From positions 372,001 through 436,000 of the forward strand of contig NZ_CP063989.1 in assembly GCF_014595995.2 (NCBI RefSeq): DNA of 64,000 nt, given 5' to 3'. Position numbers and translations under genes: made by a program. This DNA comes from Actinomyces respiraculi (GTDB lineage Bacteria > Actinomycetota > Actinomycetes > Actinomycetales > Actinomycetaceae). Position 1 is the first letter of the stretch, and every line of letters starts with the position of its first letter. The notes beneath the pieces were generated by a model. That model ran no database searches. It was not told the origin of the DNA and was given only the letters and a program-made list of their open reading frames with translations. Below are positions 34,585 to 43,426 of the stretch, piece by piece.

Positions 34585-35676
34585 ATGCCCGCCAGCTCCC
34601 CGGTCCTGTCCGTCTTCGACCTCGTTCCCATCAGCGCCGGGCGCACCGGCGACCAGGCACTGGCCGAGATGACCGGGCTCGCCCGCACCGCTGACGCCTG
34701 TGGCTACCACCGCTACTGGATCGCCGAGCACCACGGCTCCACCACCTACCTCGCGGCCGCCACGACCGTCCTCATGGGACAGGTCCTGGCGGCCACCGAG
34801 CGCATCGGCGTCGCCTCGGGCGGCATCATGCTGCCCAACCACTCGCCGCTCGTCGTGGCCGAGCAGATCGGCACCCTGGCCCGGCTCTACCCCGGCCGCG
34901 TGGGCCTGGGCCTGGGCCGGGCCCCCGGCACCGACCCGCTGACCGCCTCCGCCCTGCACCGCCGAGCCGCCGACCCCCGCTCCTTCGCCCAGGACGTCCT
35001 GCAGACCCTGACCTACCTCGGGCGGGTGTCCGACGACGTCCCCGCCACCGTCCCCGGGTCCCTCACCCCCCTCGTTGCCGGGGCCGACGGCGAGGCGCAG
35101 GAGCCGCCCGCCCCCGTAGGCCGGGCGCGCGCCGTCGTGGGGGAGGGGACTGCGCCCGAACCCTGGGTGCTGGGCTCCTCCGTCAACGGCGCCCGCGTGG
35201 CCGGTGCGCTCGGCCTGCCCTTCGCCGTCGCCTCGCACTTCGCCCCTGCCCAGGCTGAGGCCGCCATCGTCAGCTACCGCTCCGTCTTCGACGCCTCCTG
35301 CTCCGTCTCGCTCGACGGTCGCCCCCACGTGGCGGCCGTCGTCAACGCCATGGTCGCCCCCACCGAGGCCGAGGCACGGTTCCTCTTCACGACGGCGATG
35401 GCCGCCGCCGCCCGGGTGATCGGCGGCCGCCCCGCCCCGCTGGACCCTCCGAGTGAGGACCTCTCCGCATGGCGGCGCCTGGTTCCGGGGCAGGAGACCG
35501 CCGTCGAGCAGGCCATGGCCATGTCCTTTGTCGGCACCGCCGACGACGTTGCCGCCCGGCTGCGGGCGCTGGCTGAGCGCTGGGGCCTGGAGGAGGTGCT
35601 GGTGGTCAGCCACGCGCACGATGCTCACGCCCGGCGGCGTTCCTACGAGCTGCTGGCTAGCGCGTGGGGGGTGTGA
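34585..35676 (+). CDS. LLM class (luciferase-like) flavin-dependent oxidoreductase
   Basis: The 363-residue protein has the bacterial luciferase-like barrel. SVFDLVPISAGRTGDQAL starts it, then YHRYWIAEHHGSTTYLAAAT carries the conserved EHH, and IGVASGGIMLPNHSPLVVAEQ and GRVGLGLGRAPGTDP follow. These fit the YhbW/MsnO8-like family of FMN monooxygenases. The substrate is unknown. A 15-residue insertion rich in Gly/Glu/Pro around residue 165 is not typical. The gene ends 14 bases before an AT-rich promoter region of the peptide transporter. Confidence 0.85.
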   Translation: MPASSPVLSVFDLVPISAGRTGDQALAEMTGLARTADACGYHRYWIAEHHGSTTYLAAATTVLMGQVLAATERIGVASGGIMLPNHSPLVVAEQIGTLARLYPGRVGLGLGRAPGTDPLTASALHRRAADPRSFAQDVLQTLTYLGRVSDDVPATVPGSLTPLVAGADGEAQEPPAPVGRARAVVGEGTAPEPWVLGSSVNGARVAGALGLPFAVASHFAPAQAEAAIVSYRSVFDASCSVSLDGRPHVAAVVNAMVAPTEAEARFLFTTAMAAAARVIGGRPAPLDPPSEDLSAWRRLVPGQETAVEQAMAMSFVGTADDVAARLRALAERWGLEEVLVVSHAHDAHARRRSYELLASAWGV

Positions 35677-35688
35677 TAACTTTCACGG

Positions 35689-35704
35689 TGCATCTTCATG
35701 CATG
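35689..35704. promoter_or_regulatory. TGCAT/ATGCA palindromic site upstream of peptide-binding gene 1
   Basis: TGCAT-CTTC-ATGCA lies in the AT-rich 249-base spacer before the first peptide-binding lipoprotein gene, followed by CATGTCATACATG, another short palindrome. A related ATGCA-TCTCG-TGCAT is placed upstream of the second binding-protein gene, and both are soon followed by GACGTG. This suggests a common regulator of the two transport loci. The inference rests on only two sites. Confidence 0.4.
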
Positions 35705-35925
35705 TCATACATGACGTGATGTGGACGAAGATCACGTTGCTATCGTCCGGAAAATGTATCAGTGCTCTCGCCTCAGGGGGTGGCTCTGGTCATATACTCA
35801 GCCGGAATCGCGTATTGTTATACGATCCGCGGTGAACAACACCCCCGATATACGCCTCGTCTGCCCCGCTGAGGCGGGCACGGGCCCCATAAGCCACGCG
35901 CCATTCCATCCCATTGGAGGTCCCT

Positions 35926-37581
35926 ATGACCACTGCTCAGATCTCGCGTCGTATGTTCGGCGGCCTCGGTGCCGTCGGCGTTACCGCCCTCCTCCTCGCG
36001 TCCTGCGGTTCCAACGACTCTGCCAGCACCGGCTCCTCCGAGGGTGCCGGCGCCGCGTCTGGTGCGGGCTCCGCCTCCGGCGGCAAGCTCACCCTCGCCT
36101 ACAACTCCGACGGCCCGCACAAGGCCTGGGTTGAGGCCGTGTGCAACTCCGTGAGCAACACGCTGGGCATCAGCATGGAGCCGCTGCCCTTCGCCCAGTT
36201 CTCCGAGCTGCGCGCCCAGGTCACCGACCGCAGCATCGTCGGCGCCTTCCGCACCGGCTGGCAGGCCGACTACCCGGCCATGGCCAACTTCCTCGGCGCC
36301 CAGTACCAGACCGGCGCCGGCTCCAACGACAGCGACTACTCCAGCGAGGAGTTCGACACGCTTCTCGCCGAGTCCGCCGCCGCCCCCGACGAGGCCGCCG
36401 CCACCGACCTGCTCATCAAGGCCCAGGCCGTCCTCATGAAGGACCTGCCGACCATCCCGCTGTGGTACCAGAACGGCTTCGGCGGACACTCCACCCGAGT
36501 CTCCGACGTCGTCTTCAACTGGAAGTCCGTGCCCGAGTACCGCCAGATCAAGACGACCGCCCCCGACGGCATCATCCTGACCAACAGCACCGAGCCGCAG
36601 AACCCCCTCGTGCCGTCCAACACGAACGAGACCGGTGGCGGGCGCGTGGTCGACCTCCTGTTCTCCATGCTCGTGCGCTTCGAGGCCGACGGCACCCCCG
36701 TCAACGAGGTCGCCGAGTCCATCGAGTCCGAGGACAACCAGACCTACACGATCAAGATCAAGGACGGCTGGACCTTCGCCGACGGCACCCCCGTCACCTC
36801 CGACTCCTTCATCAAGGCGTGGAACTACGGCGCCCTGCTGTCCAACGCCCACCTGTCGAGCTACTTCTACGACGTCATCGAGGGCTTCTCCTACGAGGAG
36901 GACTCCGAGCTCACCGGTCTGACCAAGGTCGATGACCGCACCTTCACCGTCAAGCTCACGGCCCCCGCCTCCGACTTCAGGCTCCGCCTGGGCTACTCCG
37001 CCTTCGCACCGCTGCCCGAGTCCGCCTTCGCGGACATGGACGCCTTCGGCCAGGCGCCCGTCGGCAACGGCCCCTACAAGTTCGACTCCTGGACTCACGA
37101 CGGCGAGATCGTCCTGTCCAAGAACGCCGACTACAAGGGCGGCCAGACAGTCGCCAACGAGGGTGTCACCTTCACCCTCTACACCGACTACGACGCCGCC
37201 TACAACGACCTGCTCGCCGACGCCGTCGACGTCATCGACGCCATCCCGGACTCCGCGCTGTCCTCCTTCGCCACCGAGCTGGGCGAGCGCGCGATCAACC
37301 AGCCCGGCGCCGTCATCCAGGGCTTCTCCATCAACGTCAACGCCGAGCACTTCAAGATGGACGAGGAGGGCCGCCTGCGTCGCGCCGCCATCTCCCGCGC
37401 CATCAACCGCAAGGAGATCTGCGACACGCTGTACTACGAGACCCGCACCCCCGCCTCCGACTTCACATCCCCGGTCATCGCCGACTGGACCGATGCCGTC
37501 GAGGGCAACGAGGTGCTGGACTTCGACGAGGCCGAGGCCAAGAGCCTGTGGGAGCAGGCCAACGCCATCGCCGAGTTCTGA
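35926..37581 (+). CDS. Peptide ABC transporter substrate-binding lipoprotein, circularly permuted
   Basis: The 551-residue lipoprotein starts at the ATG at 35926 behind GGAGG. The signal peptide has a twin-Arg (ISRRMF, 7-12) and lipobox LASC with Cys27, then a Gly/Ser/Ala linker. The mature part is in unusual order. Residues 54-211 (KLTLAYNSDGPHKAW to VPEYRQIKTT) are the canonical C-terminal lobe of SBP_bac_5 proteins, including FDTLLAESAAAPDEAAATDL and LPTIPLWYQNG. Residues 212-551 then carry the canonical N-terminal part: ILTNSTEPQNPLVPSNTNET, WTFADGTPVTSDSFIKAWNY, down to LDFDEAEAKSLWEQANAIAE, where normal proteins run on into the C-lobe. Both junctions are in frame and uninterrupted. It should bind oligopeptides for the permeases behind it. 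Confidence 0.85.
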   Translation: MTTAQISRRMFGGLGAVGVTALLLASCGSNDSASTGSSEGAGAASGAGSASGGKLTLAYNSDGPHKAWVEAVCNSVSNTLGISMEPLPFAQFSELRAQVTDRSIVGAFRTGWQADYPAMANFLGAQYQTGAGSNDSDYSSEEFDTLLAESAAAPDEAAATDLLIKAQAVLMKDLPTIPLWYQNGFGGHSTRVSDVVFNWKSVPEYRQIKTTAPDGIILTNSTEPQNPLVPSNTNETGGGRVVDLLFSMLVRFEADGTPVNEVAESIESEDNQTYTIKIKDGWTFADGTPVTSDSFIKAWNYGALLSNAHLSSYFYDVIEGFSYEEDSELTGLTKVDDRTFTVKLTAPASDFRLRLGYSAFAPLPESAFADMDAFGQAPVGNGPYKFDSWTHDGEIVLSKNADYKGGQTVANEGVTFTLYTDYDAAYNDLLADAVDVIDAIPDSALSSFATELGERAINQPGAVIQGFSINVNAEHFKMDEEGRLRRAAISRAINRKEICDTLYYETRTPASDFTSPVIADWTDAVEGNEVLDFDEAEAKSLWEQANAIAEF

Positions 37582-37595
37582 CACTCACTGACGAG

Positions 37596-37639
37596 CGTGC
37601 ACCGGGCCCGCACCACGCATGGTGCGGGCCCGGCGCACG
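37596..37639 (+). terminator. Long intercistronic hairpin after the binding-protein gene
   Basis: GGGCCCGCACCA (37604-37615) pairs perfectly with 37620-37631 around CGCA, and the stem continues outwards with one mismatch to 37596/37639. There is no T-tract and the permease gene follows 56 bases later with its own AAGGAG site. A partial terminator or 3' stabiliser that keeps binding-protein mRNA in excess over permease mRNA is likely. Confidence 0.6.
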
Positions 37640-37694
37640 TCGGGCCCCGCCCGACCCGCCCGTCCCCCTCCCCACTGACTTAAAGGAGACGCCG

Positions 37695-38624
37695 ATGGTC
37701 CGCTACGCCGGACGCAGGCTGCTGCAGATGATCCCCGTCTTCCTCGGGGCCACCCTTCTGATCTACGCGATGGTCTTCGCCCTGCCCGGAGACCCTGTGG
37801 CCGCCCTCGGAGGCGAGCGCGCGCTCAGCCCTGCCGTGCAGGAGCAGATCCGCGCCAACTACAACCTCGACAAGCCCTTCCTCGTGCAGTACCTGCTGTA
37901 CCTCAAAGGCGTGTTCACCCTTGACCTGGGCACCACGCTGCGCGGCTCGCGCCCGATCGTCGACGTCCTGGCCGGCGCCTACCCCGTGACCATCAAGCTC
38001 TCCCTCATGGCCCTGGCCTTCGAGGCCGTCGCCGGCATCACGGTCGGCTTCATCGCCGGAGTGCGCAAGGGCCGTTGGTTCGACGCCACCGCCCTCGTGC
38101 TCTCCCTCGTCGTCATCGCCGTGCCGACCTTCGTCATCGGCTTCCTCCTGCAGTTCTTCATCGGCGTACGACTGGGGTGGCTGCCGGTCACCGCAGGAAA
38201 CACCCCGGGCTTCAAGGAGCTGCTCATGCCGGCCCTCGTGCTCGGCGCCGTCTCCTTCGCCTACGTGCTGCGCCTGACGCGCACCGAGGTCGCCGAGAAC
38301 CTCTCCGCCGACTACGTGCGCACCGCCCGTGCCAAGGGCCTGTCCGGCACGCGTGTCATGGTGGTCCACGTCCTGCGCAACTCGCTCGTGCCCGTCATCA
38401 CCTTCCTCGGTGCGGACCTGGGCGCCCTCATGGGCGGCGCCATCGTCACCGAGGGCATCTTCAACATCAGCGGCGTCGGCGGCACGCTCTACCGCGCCAT
38501 CCTCCAGGGTGAGGGCCCCACCGTCGTGTCCTTCACGACCGTCCTCATCCTCGTCTTCATCATCTCCAACCTCGTCGTGGACCTGCTCTACGCCGCTCTC
38601 GACCCGAGGATCCGCTATGCCTGA
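37695..38624 (+). CDS. Peptide ABC transporter permease, DppB/OppB type (system A)
   Basis: The 309-residue polytopic protein opens with VRYAGRRLLQMIPVFLGATL, the standard OppB/DppB N-terminal helix, and contains the EAA loop in SADYVRTARAKGLSGTRVM. Six membrane helices are predicted. It forms one half of the translocation pore of the system whose binding protein is the permuted lipoprotein. Its last 8 bases overlap the next permease start, so they are co-translated. Confidence 0.93.
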   Translation: MVRYAGRRLLQMIPVFLGATLLIYAMVFALPGDPVAALGGERALSPAVQEQIRANYNLDKPFLVQYLLYLKGVFTLDLGTTLRGSRPIVDVLAGAYPVTIKLSLMALAFEAVAGITVGFIAGVRKGRWFDATALVLSLVVIAVPTFVIGFLLQFFIGVRLGWLPVTAGNTPGFKELLMPALVLGAVSFAYVLRLTRTEVAENLSADYVRTARAKGLSGTRVMVVHVLRNSLVPVITFLGADLGALMGGAIVTEGIFNISGVGGTLYRAILQGEGPTVVSFTTVLILVFIISNLVVDLLYAALDPRIRYA

Positions 38625-39573
38625 CAACCAGCACACCGTCGCCCGCCCCGGCCAGGAGCGCTACGTCGCCGAGGTCGATGAGCAGGGCCTGGGCGCCGTC
38701 GACGCCGTCTCCGACGAGTCCGCACCCGCCTCCATGTGGGGTGAGGCGTGGAAGCAGCTGCGTCGCCGCCCGATCTTCTGGGTCTCCGCCGTCCTCATCG
38801 TCGGCGCCCTCCTCCTGGCCGCCGTCCCGGGCCTGTTCACCCGGGTGGACCCGACCTTCTGCCAGCTGCACGACTCCTACGGGCCCGCCGCGGCCGGCCA
38901 CCCCTTCGGCTTCGACCGTCAGGGGTGCGACATCTTCTCTCGCACCATCCACGGCGCGCGCGCCTCGGTCACCGTCGGCGTGCTCACCACGCTCATCGTC
39001 GTGCTCATCGGCACCGTCATCGGCTCCCTCGCCGGCTTCTTCGGCGGCTGGCTGGATGCGCTGCTCGCCCGCTTTACCGACGTCTTCTTCGCGGTGCCCT
39101 TCGTGCTGGCCGCCATCGTCGTCATGCAGATGTTCAAGGGCCGCTCCTCCATCGTCACCGTCGTGCTGGTCCTGGCCGTCTTCGGCTGGCCCCAGATCGC
39201 CCGTATCACCCGCGGTGCCGTCATGAGCGTGAAGAACGAGGACTTCGTCACCGCCTCGCGCTCGCTCGGCTCCAGCCGACTGGCGATCCTCGTGCGCCAC
39301 GTGCTGCCCAACGCCGCAGCCCCCATCATCGTCACCGCCACCGTCCAACTCGGCGCCTTCATCGTCTCCGAGGCGACCCTGTCCTTCCTCGGTGTGGGCC
39401 TGCCGCCCTCAATGGTCTCCTGGGGGGCGGACATCGCCTCCGCGCAGGCCGCCCTGCGCGACCACATCACCGTCCTCCTCTACCCGGCCGGGGCCCTGGC
39501 CCTGACCGTCCTCGGATTCATCATGATGGGTGACGCCGTGCGCGACGCCCTCGACCCGAAGGCCCGCAAGTGA
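38617..39573 (+). CDS. Peptide ABC transporter permease, DppC/OppC type (system A)
   Basis: The 318-residue permease has a long polar N terminus (about 45 residues) and a first helix in PIFWVSAVLIVGALLLAAV. PFGFDRQGCDIFSRTIHGAR is the DppC signature before helix 2. The EAA loop is EDFVTASRSLGSSRLAILVR. It would pair with the preceding DppB-type permease. The stop overlaps the GTG of the dual-ATPase gene (GTGA), so the operon is tight. Confidence 0.93.
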   Translation: MPDNQHTVARPGQERYVAEVDEQGLGAVDAVSDESAPASMWGEAWKQLRRRPIFWVSAVLIVGALLLAAVPGLFTRVDPTFCQLHDSYGPAAAGHPFGFDRQGCDIFSRTIHGARASVTVGVLTTLIVVLIGTVIGSLAGFFGGWLDALLARFTDVFFAVPFVLAAIVVMQMFKGRSSIVTVVLVLAVFGWPQIARITRGAVMSVKNEDFVTASRSLGSSRLAILVRHVLPNAAAPIIVTATVQLGAFIVSEATLSFLGVGLPPSMVSWGADIASAQAALRDHITVLLYPAGALALTVLGFIMMGDAVRDALDPKARK

Positions 39574-41354
39574 GTACCGTCAACACCCCCGTCACCGAAG
39601 GCATGGACAGCGCCCCCCTGCTTGAGATCCGTGACCTCGAGGTCGCCTTCCGCTCCTCCACCGGGCTCGTGCCCGCCGTGCGCAAGGCCAACCTCACGCT
39701 CTACCCGGGCCAGTCCGTCGCCATCGTGGGTGAGTCCGGCTCCGGCAAGTCCACGCTGGCCGCCGCGGTCCTCGGCCTGCTGCCGGGCACTGGCCGCGTC
39801 ACCGGCGGCACCATCACGTTCAACGGCAAGGACATCACTCACGCCAACGCCCGTGAGTACCAGGCCCTGCGCGGCAGCGAGATCGGCCTGGTCCCCCAGG
39901 ACCCGATGAGCAACCTCAACCCCGTGTGGTCCATCGGCTTCCAGGTCAAGGAGGCCCTCAAGGCCAACGGCCTGGCCGGGGTCGCCGACGACCGGCTCGC
40001 CGCGTTGGCCGCCGCGGAGAAGGGCGAGGAGGTCCCCGTCGGCGGACACATCGACGTCAAGGAACAGGTCTCCCTCCTCCTGGAGGAGGCCGGGCTGCCC
40101 GACGCCGCCCGACGCGCCCGCCAGTACCCGCACGAGTTCTCCGGCGGCATGCGCCAGCGGGCCCTTATCGCCATCGGCCTGGCGGCCCGTCCCCAGCTGC
40201 TCATCGCCGACGAACCCACCAGTGCCCTGGACGTCACGGTCCAGCGGCGCATCCTCGACCACCTCGGTGAGCAGATCCACACGCTCGGCACCGCGATGCT
40301 GTTCATCACCCACGACCTGGGGCTGGCCGCCGAGCGCGCTGAGCACATCGTCGTCATGCACCGCGGCCGCGTGGTCGAGTCCGGTCCCTCCATTGAGGTC
40401 CTGCAGGACCCGCGCCACCCCTACACCCAGCGCCTGGTCAAGGCCGCCCCGTCACTGGCCTCGCGCCGTATCCAGACGGCCCACGCCGCCGGCATCCAGG
40501 TCAGCGAGGACGAGCTCGGCGTGCATGAGATCGCCGCCGACGTCGACGAGGTCCTGCGCGTCGAGCACCTGACGAAGGTCTTCGACATCCGCGGCGCCAA
40601 GGGCGAGGCCAAGACCCTCAAGGCCGTGGACGATGTCACCTTCGGGGTGCGCCGTGGCACGACCACCGCACTCGTGGGTGAGTCCGGCTCCGGTAAGTCC
40701 ACGGTCGCCAACATCATCCTCAACCTCCTCGACCCCACCTCCGGCAAGGTCTTCCACAACGGGATCGACCTGTCCACGCTGGGGGACAAGGAGTTGTTCG
40801 CACTGCGCCGCATCATGCAGCCGGTCTTCCAGAACCCCTACGGCTCCCTCGACCCCATGTACTCGATCTTCAGGGTCATCGAAGAGCCGCTGCGGGTCCA
40901 CCGCGTCGGCACCCGTCAGGAGCGCGAGAACCGGGTGGCTGAGCTGCTCGACCTCGTGTCCCTGCCGCGCTCGGTCATGCGCCGCTACCCCAACGAGCTC
41001 TCGGGCGGGCAGCGCCAGCGTGTCGCCATCGCCCGGGCCCTGGCCCTTAAGCCGGAGATCGTCGTGCTGGATGAGGCGGTCTCGGCCCTCGACGTCCTCG
41101 TCCAGGCGCAGGTGCTGCGCCTGCTGACGGACCTGCAGTCCGAGCTGGCTCTGACCTACCTCTTCATCACCCACGATCTCGCCGTGGTCCGCCAGATCGC
41201 GGACGACGTCGTCGTCATGGAGCACGGGAAGGTTGTGGAGGCCGGGCCCTCCGACGAGCTCTTCGACCACCCGCAGCAGGACTACACCCGTGAACTCATC
41301 AATGCCGTGCCCGGGGCGTCCATCCCCCTGTACAGCGAGGACACCGTCGGCTGA
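39570..41354 (+). CDS. Fused peptide ABC transporter ATP-binding protein, two nucleotide-binding domains (system A)
   Basis: The 594-residue protein combines DppD-like and DppF-like ATPases that are separate in many bacteria. The first domain has Walker [10 protein letters not shown] at 54-62, ABC signature [14 protein letters not shown] and Walker B LLIADEPTSALD. The second has GESGSGKST at 370-378, LSGGQRQRVAIARALAL and IVVLDEAVSALD. Each domain has a C-terminal oligopeptide-transporter extension, shortened in the middle. Its energy coupling drives import through the two permeases upstream. Confidence 0.94.
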   Translation: MSTVNTPVTEGMDSAPLLEIRDLEVAFRSSTGLVPAVRKANLTLYPGQSVAIVGESGSGKSTLAAAVLGLLPGTGRVTGGTITFNGKDITHANAREYQALRGSEIGLVPQDPMSNLNPVWSIGFQVKEALKANGLAGVADDRLAALAAAEKGEEVPVGGHIDVKEQVSLLLEEAGLPDAARRARQYPHEFSGGMRQRALIAIGLAARPQLLIADEPTSALDVTVQRRILDHLGEQIHTLGTAMLFITHDLGLAAERAEHIVVMHRGRVVESGPSIEVLQDPRHPYTQRLVKAAPSLASRRIQTAHAAGIQVSEDELGVHEIAADVDEVLRVEHLTKVFDIRGAKGEAKTLKAVDDVTFGVRRGTTTALVGESGSGKSTVANIILNLLDPTSGKVFHNGIDLSTLGDKELFALRRIMQPVFQNPYGSLDPMYSIFRVIEEPLRVHRVGTRQERENRVAELLDLVSLPRSVMRRYPNELSGGQRQRVAIARALALKPEIVVLDEAVSALDVLVQAQVLRLLTDLQSELALTYLFITHDLAVVRQIADDVVVMEHGKVVEAGPSDELFDHPQQDYTRELINAVPGASIPLYSEDTVG

Positions 41355-41456
41355 GACGAGGTCGGGCCGGCGAGAGCAGGACGTCCTGTGTGTCCGGACC
41401 GTATCCTCCACAGAGTATGGTCAGCGGCACCGTACGGTTCCAGGAAGGCGTAACGA

Positions 41457-42416
41457 ATGCTCCCGTACCTAGCGCGTAGGATCGCCAACTACGCAATCCT
41501 CCTCTTCCTCGCCACCACGTTGGCGTACCTGCTGGCGTCCGCGACACTGGATCCCGCCAACAACTGGAACCGCGAGGATCCGACCCTCAACTGGGACGCC
41601 ATTCAGACCAATCTGATCCGGTACAACATCAGTGCCGAGCTCCCGGTGTGGGACAGGTACGTCACGTGGCTGCACTCCATCGTCACCTCCTGGGACTGGG
41701 GGGTGACGCCCAAGGGCGAGTCGGTCAACGGGCTGATCAGCACCAAGATCGGTGCCTCGCTCCGTCTGGTCTTCCTCGGGGCTGCGATCGGCATGAGCGG
41801 TGGCGTGGCCCTGGGCGCCTGGACGGCGACCCGCCAGTACAAGCTCTCTGACCGCACGGTCTCCTTGTTCGCGATGGTTATCATCTCAACCCCGGCCATG
41901 GTCATCGCCATCCTCCTGCAGGTGTTCGCGGTCCAGATCAACCGCGCCACCGGCTACCAGATCTTTGAGTTCACCGGTGAGGGCTACGGCTTGCTCGGCC
42001 GCCTCCAGCACCTGCTGCTGCCAACGCTGTCGATGTCCCTGGGAGGCCTGGCCACCTACTCCCGCTACCAGCGCAACCTCATGCTGGACACCCTGGGCGC
42101 CGACTATGTGCGCACCGCCCGGGCCAAGGGCCTGATCAAGCGCAAGGCGGTCACCCGCCACGCGCTGCGCACCGCCCTGATCCCGATGGCCACCTATTTC
42201 GCCTTCGCCCTGGCAGGTCTGTTCACCGGAGCCGCCATCACCGAGCGTGTCTACGGCTGGCACGGTATGGGCGAGTACTCGATCAAGTCCATCGCTGAGT
42301 ACGACATTAACGGCGCTGTTGCGGTCGTCGCCTTCTCCGGGCTGTGTACCCTCACCGGTGCGCTGTTGTCGGACATCTTCGTCGCAGTCGTCGACCCCCG
42401 AGTGAGGGTGAGCTGA
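41457..42416 (+). CDS. Peptide ABC transporter permease, DppB/OppB type (system B)
   Basis: The 319-residue permease starts at the ATG at 41457 behind GGAAGG. LARRIANYAILLFLATTLAY is the first helix. A long extracytoplasmic loop (about 30-80, NNWNREDPTLNWDAIQTN) is typical of one DppB subgroup. The EAA loop is ADYVRTARAKGLIKRKAVTR. A 102-base gap separates it from the system A ATPase, so a second promoter may lie there. Its neighbours form a second full peptide importer. Confidence 0.92.
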   Translation: MLPYLARRIANYAILLFLATTLAYLLASATLDPANNWNREDPTLNWDAIQTNLIRYNISAELPVWDRYVTWLHSIVTSWDWGVTPKGESVNGLISTKIGASLRLVFLGAAIGMSGGVALGAWTATRQYKLSDRTVSLFAMVIISTPAMVIAILLQVFAVQINRATGYQIFEFTGEGYGLLGRLQHLLLPTLSMSLGGLATYSRYQRNLMLDTLGADYVRTARAKGLIKRKAVTRHALRTALIPMATYFAFALAGLFTGAAITERVYGWHGMGEYSIKSIAEYDINGAVAVVAFSGLCTLTGALLSDIFVAVVDPRVRVS

Positions 42417-42418
42417 GC

Positions 42419-43426
42419 ATGGCACGCAACCACAACGGCATGGACTCGATCAGTAAGCAGATGACGGTGGGGGGGCAATCGCCCATCGACCAACCGGCGG
42501 ACATGCCCGTGTCCGAGTCCGCGGCCGGCGACCTGCGCGAGACCAACCCGGCGGAGTCCAAGCGCCTGACGCGCGGGCAGATCACCCTGCGCCGCTTCCT
42601 GCGCAACAAGTCGGCTGTGGCCGGGGCGGTTGGCTTCGCCGTCGTGGCGCTGTTCGCGACCTTCGGCGACCACGTCGGCGCGTGGTCCTACACCGACGTC
42701 GACAACAACGCCTTCCTCACGCCCCCCAACGCTGAGCACTGGTTTGGCACGACTCAGGGGGGTCGTGACGTCTTCGCGATGGTGGTCGAGGGCACGCGCA
42801 AGTCGATGCTCATCGGCGTGTGCGTGGCTCTGCTCCAGACCTCGATCGCCGCGCTCTTCGGCTCCTCAGCCGCCTACTTCGGAGGCTGGTGGGAGAAGGC
42901 CGCGCTGTGGATAACCGACCTGCTGCTCGTGGTGCCCTCCTTCCTCATCATCGCCATCCTGTCCCAGCGGGTCGGTGCCGCGAAGGGGTCGATCGCACTG
43001 TTCATCGTCCTGCTGGCCGGCTTCGGCTGGATGTTGACGGCGCGCGTGGTCCGCTCCCTGACACTGAGCGTGAAGGACCTCGACTATGTCAATGCCGCGC
43101 GCTTCATGAACGTGCCCAGCTGGCGGATCATCCTGCGCCACATCATCCCGAACATCGCCTCGCTGCTCATCGTCGACGCCACTGTCAACGTCGCCTACGC
43201 GGTGATCAGCGAGACCACGCTGTCCTACTTCGGCTTCGGAGTCCAGGCGCCCAACACCTCGCTGGGCACGCTCATCGCCGAGGGGCAGCGCTCAGCCACC
43301 ACCTATCCGTGGATCTTCCTGGCGCCTGCCGCCGTCCTGGTCATCATGCTCGTGTGCGTGAACTTCATGGGTGACGGCCTGCGTGACGCCATCGATCCCT
43401 CGTCGAAGTCTGGAGGCAGGGCATGA
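42419..43426 (+). CDS. Peptide ABC transporter permease, DppC/OppC type (system B)
   Basis: The 335-residue permease has an unusually long hydrophilic N terminus of about 65 residues ([15 protein letters not shown]...). Helix 1 follows at [17 protein letters not shown], then [20 protein letters not shown], the DppC signature. The EAA loop is [20 protein letters not shown]. It follows the preceding permease by 2 bases and overlaps the next start (ATGA). It is the partner of the system B DppB-type permease. Confidence 0.92.
   Translation: MARNHNGMDSISKQMTVGGQSPIDQPADMPVSESAAGDLRETNPAESKRLTRGQITLRRFLRNKSAVAGAVGFAVVALFATFGDHVGAWSYTDVDNNAFLTPPNAEHWFGTTQGGRDVFAMVVEGTRKSMLIGVCVALLQTSIAALFGSSAAYFGGWWEKAALWITDLLLVVPSFLIIAILSQRVGAAKGSIALFIVLLAGFGWMLTARVVRSLTLSVKDLDYVNAARFMNVPSWRIILRHIIPNIASLLIVDATVNVAYAVISETTLSYFGFGVQAPNTSLGTLIAEGQRSATTYPWIFLAPAAVLVIMLVCVNFMGDGLRDAIDPSSKSGGRA

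Noticed and set aside
35818..37584. 588-codon open frame on the minus strand opposite the first peptide-binding gene
   Set aside because: It is a shadow of the GC-rich sense gene: its composition is Gly/Val/Asp-rich with no motif, while the plus strand has a signal peptide and family motifs.
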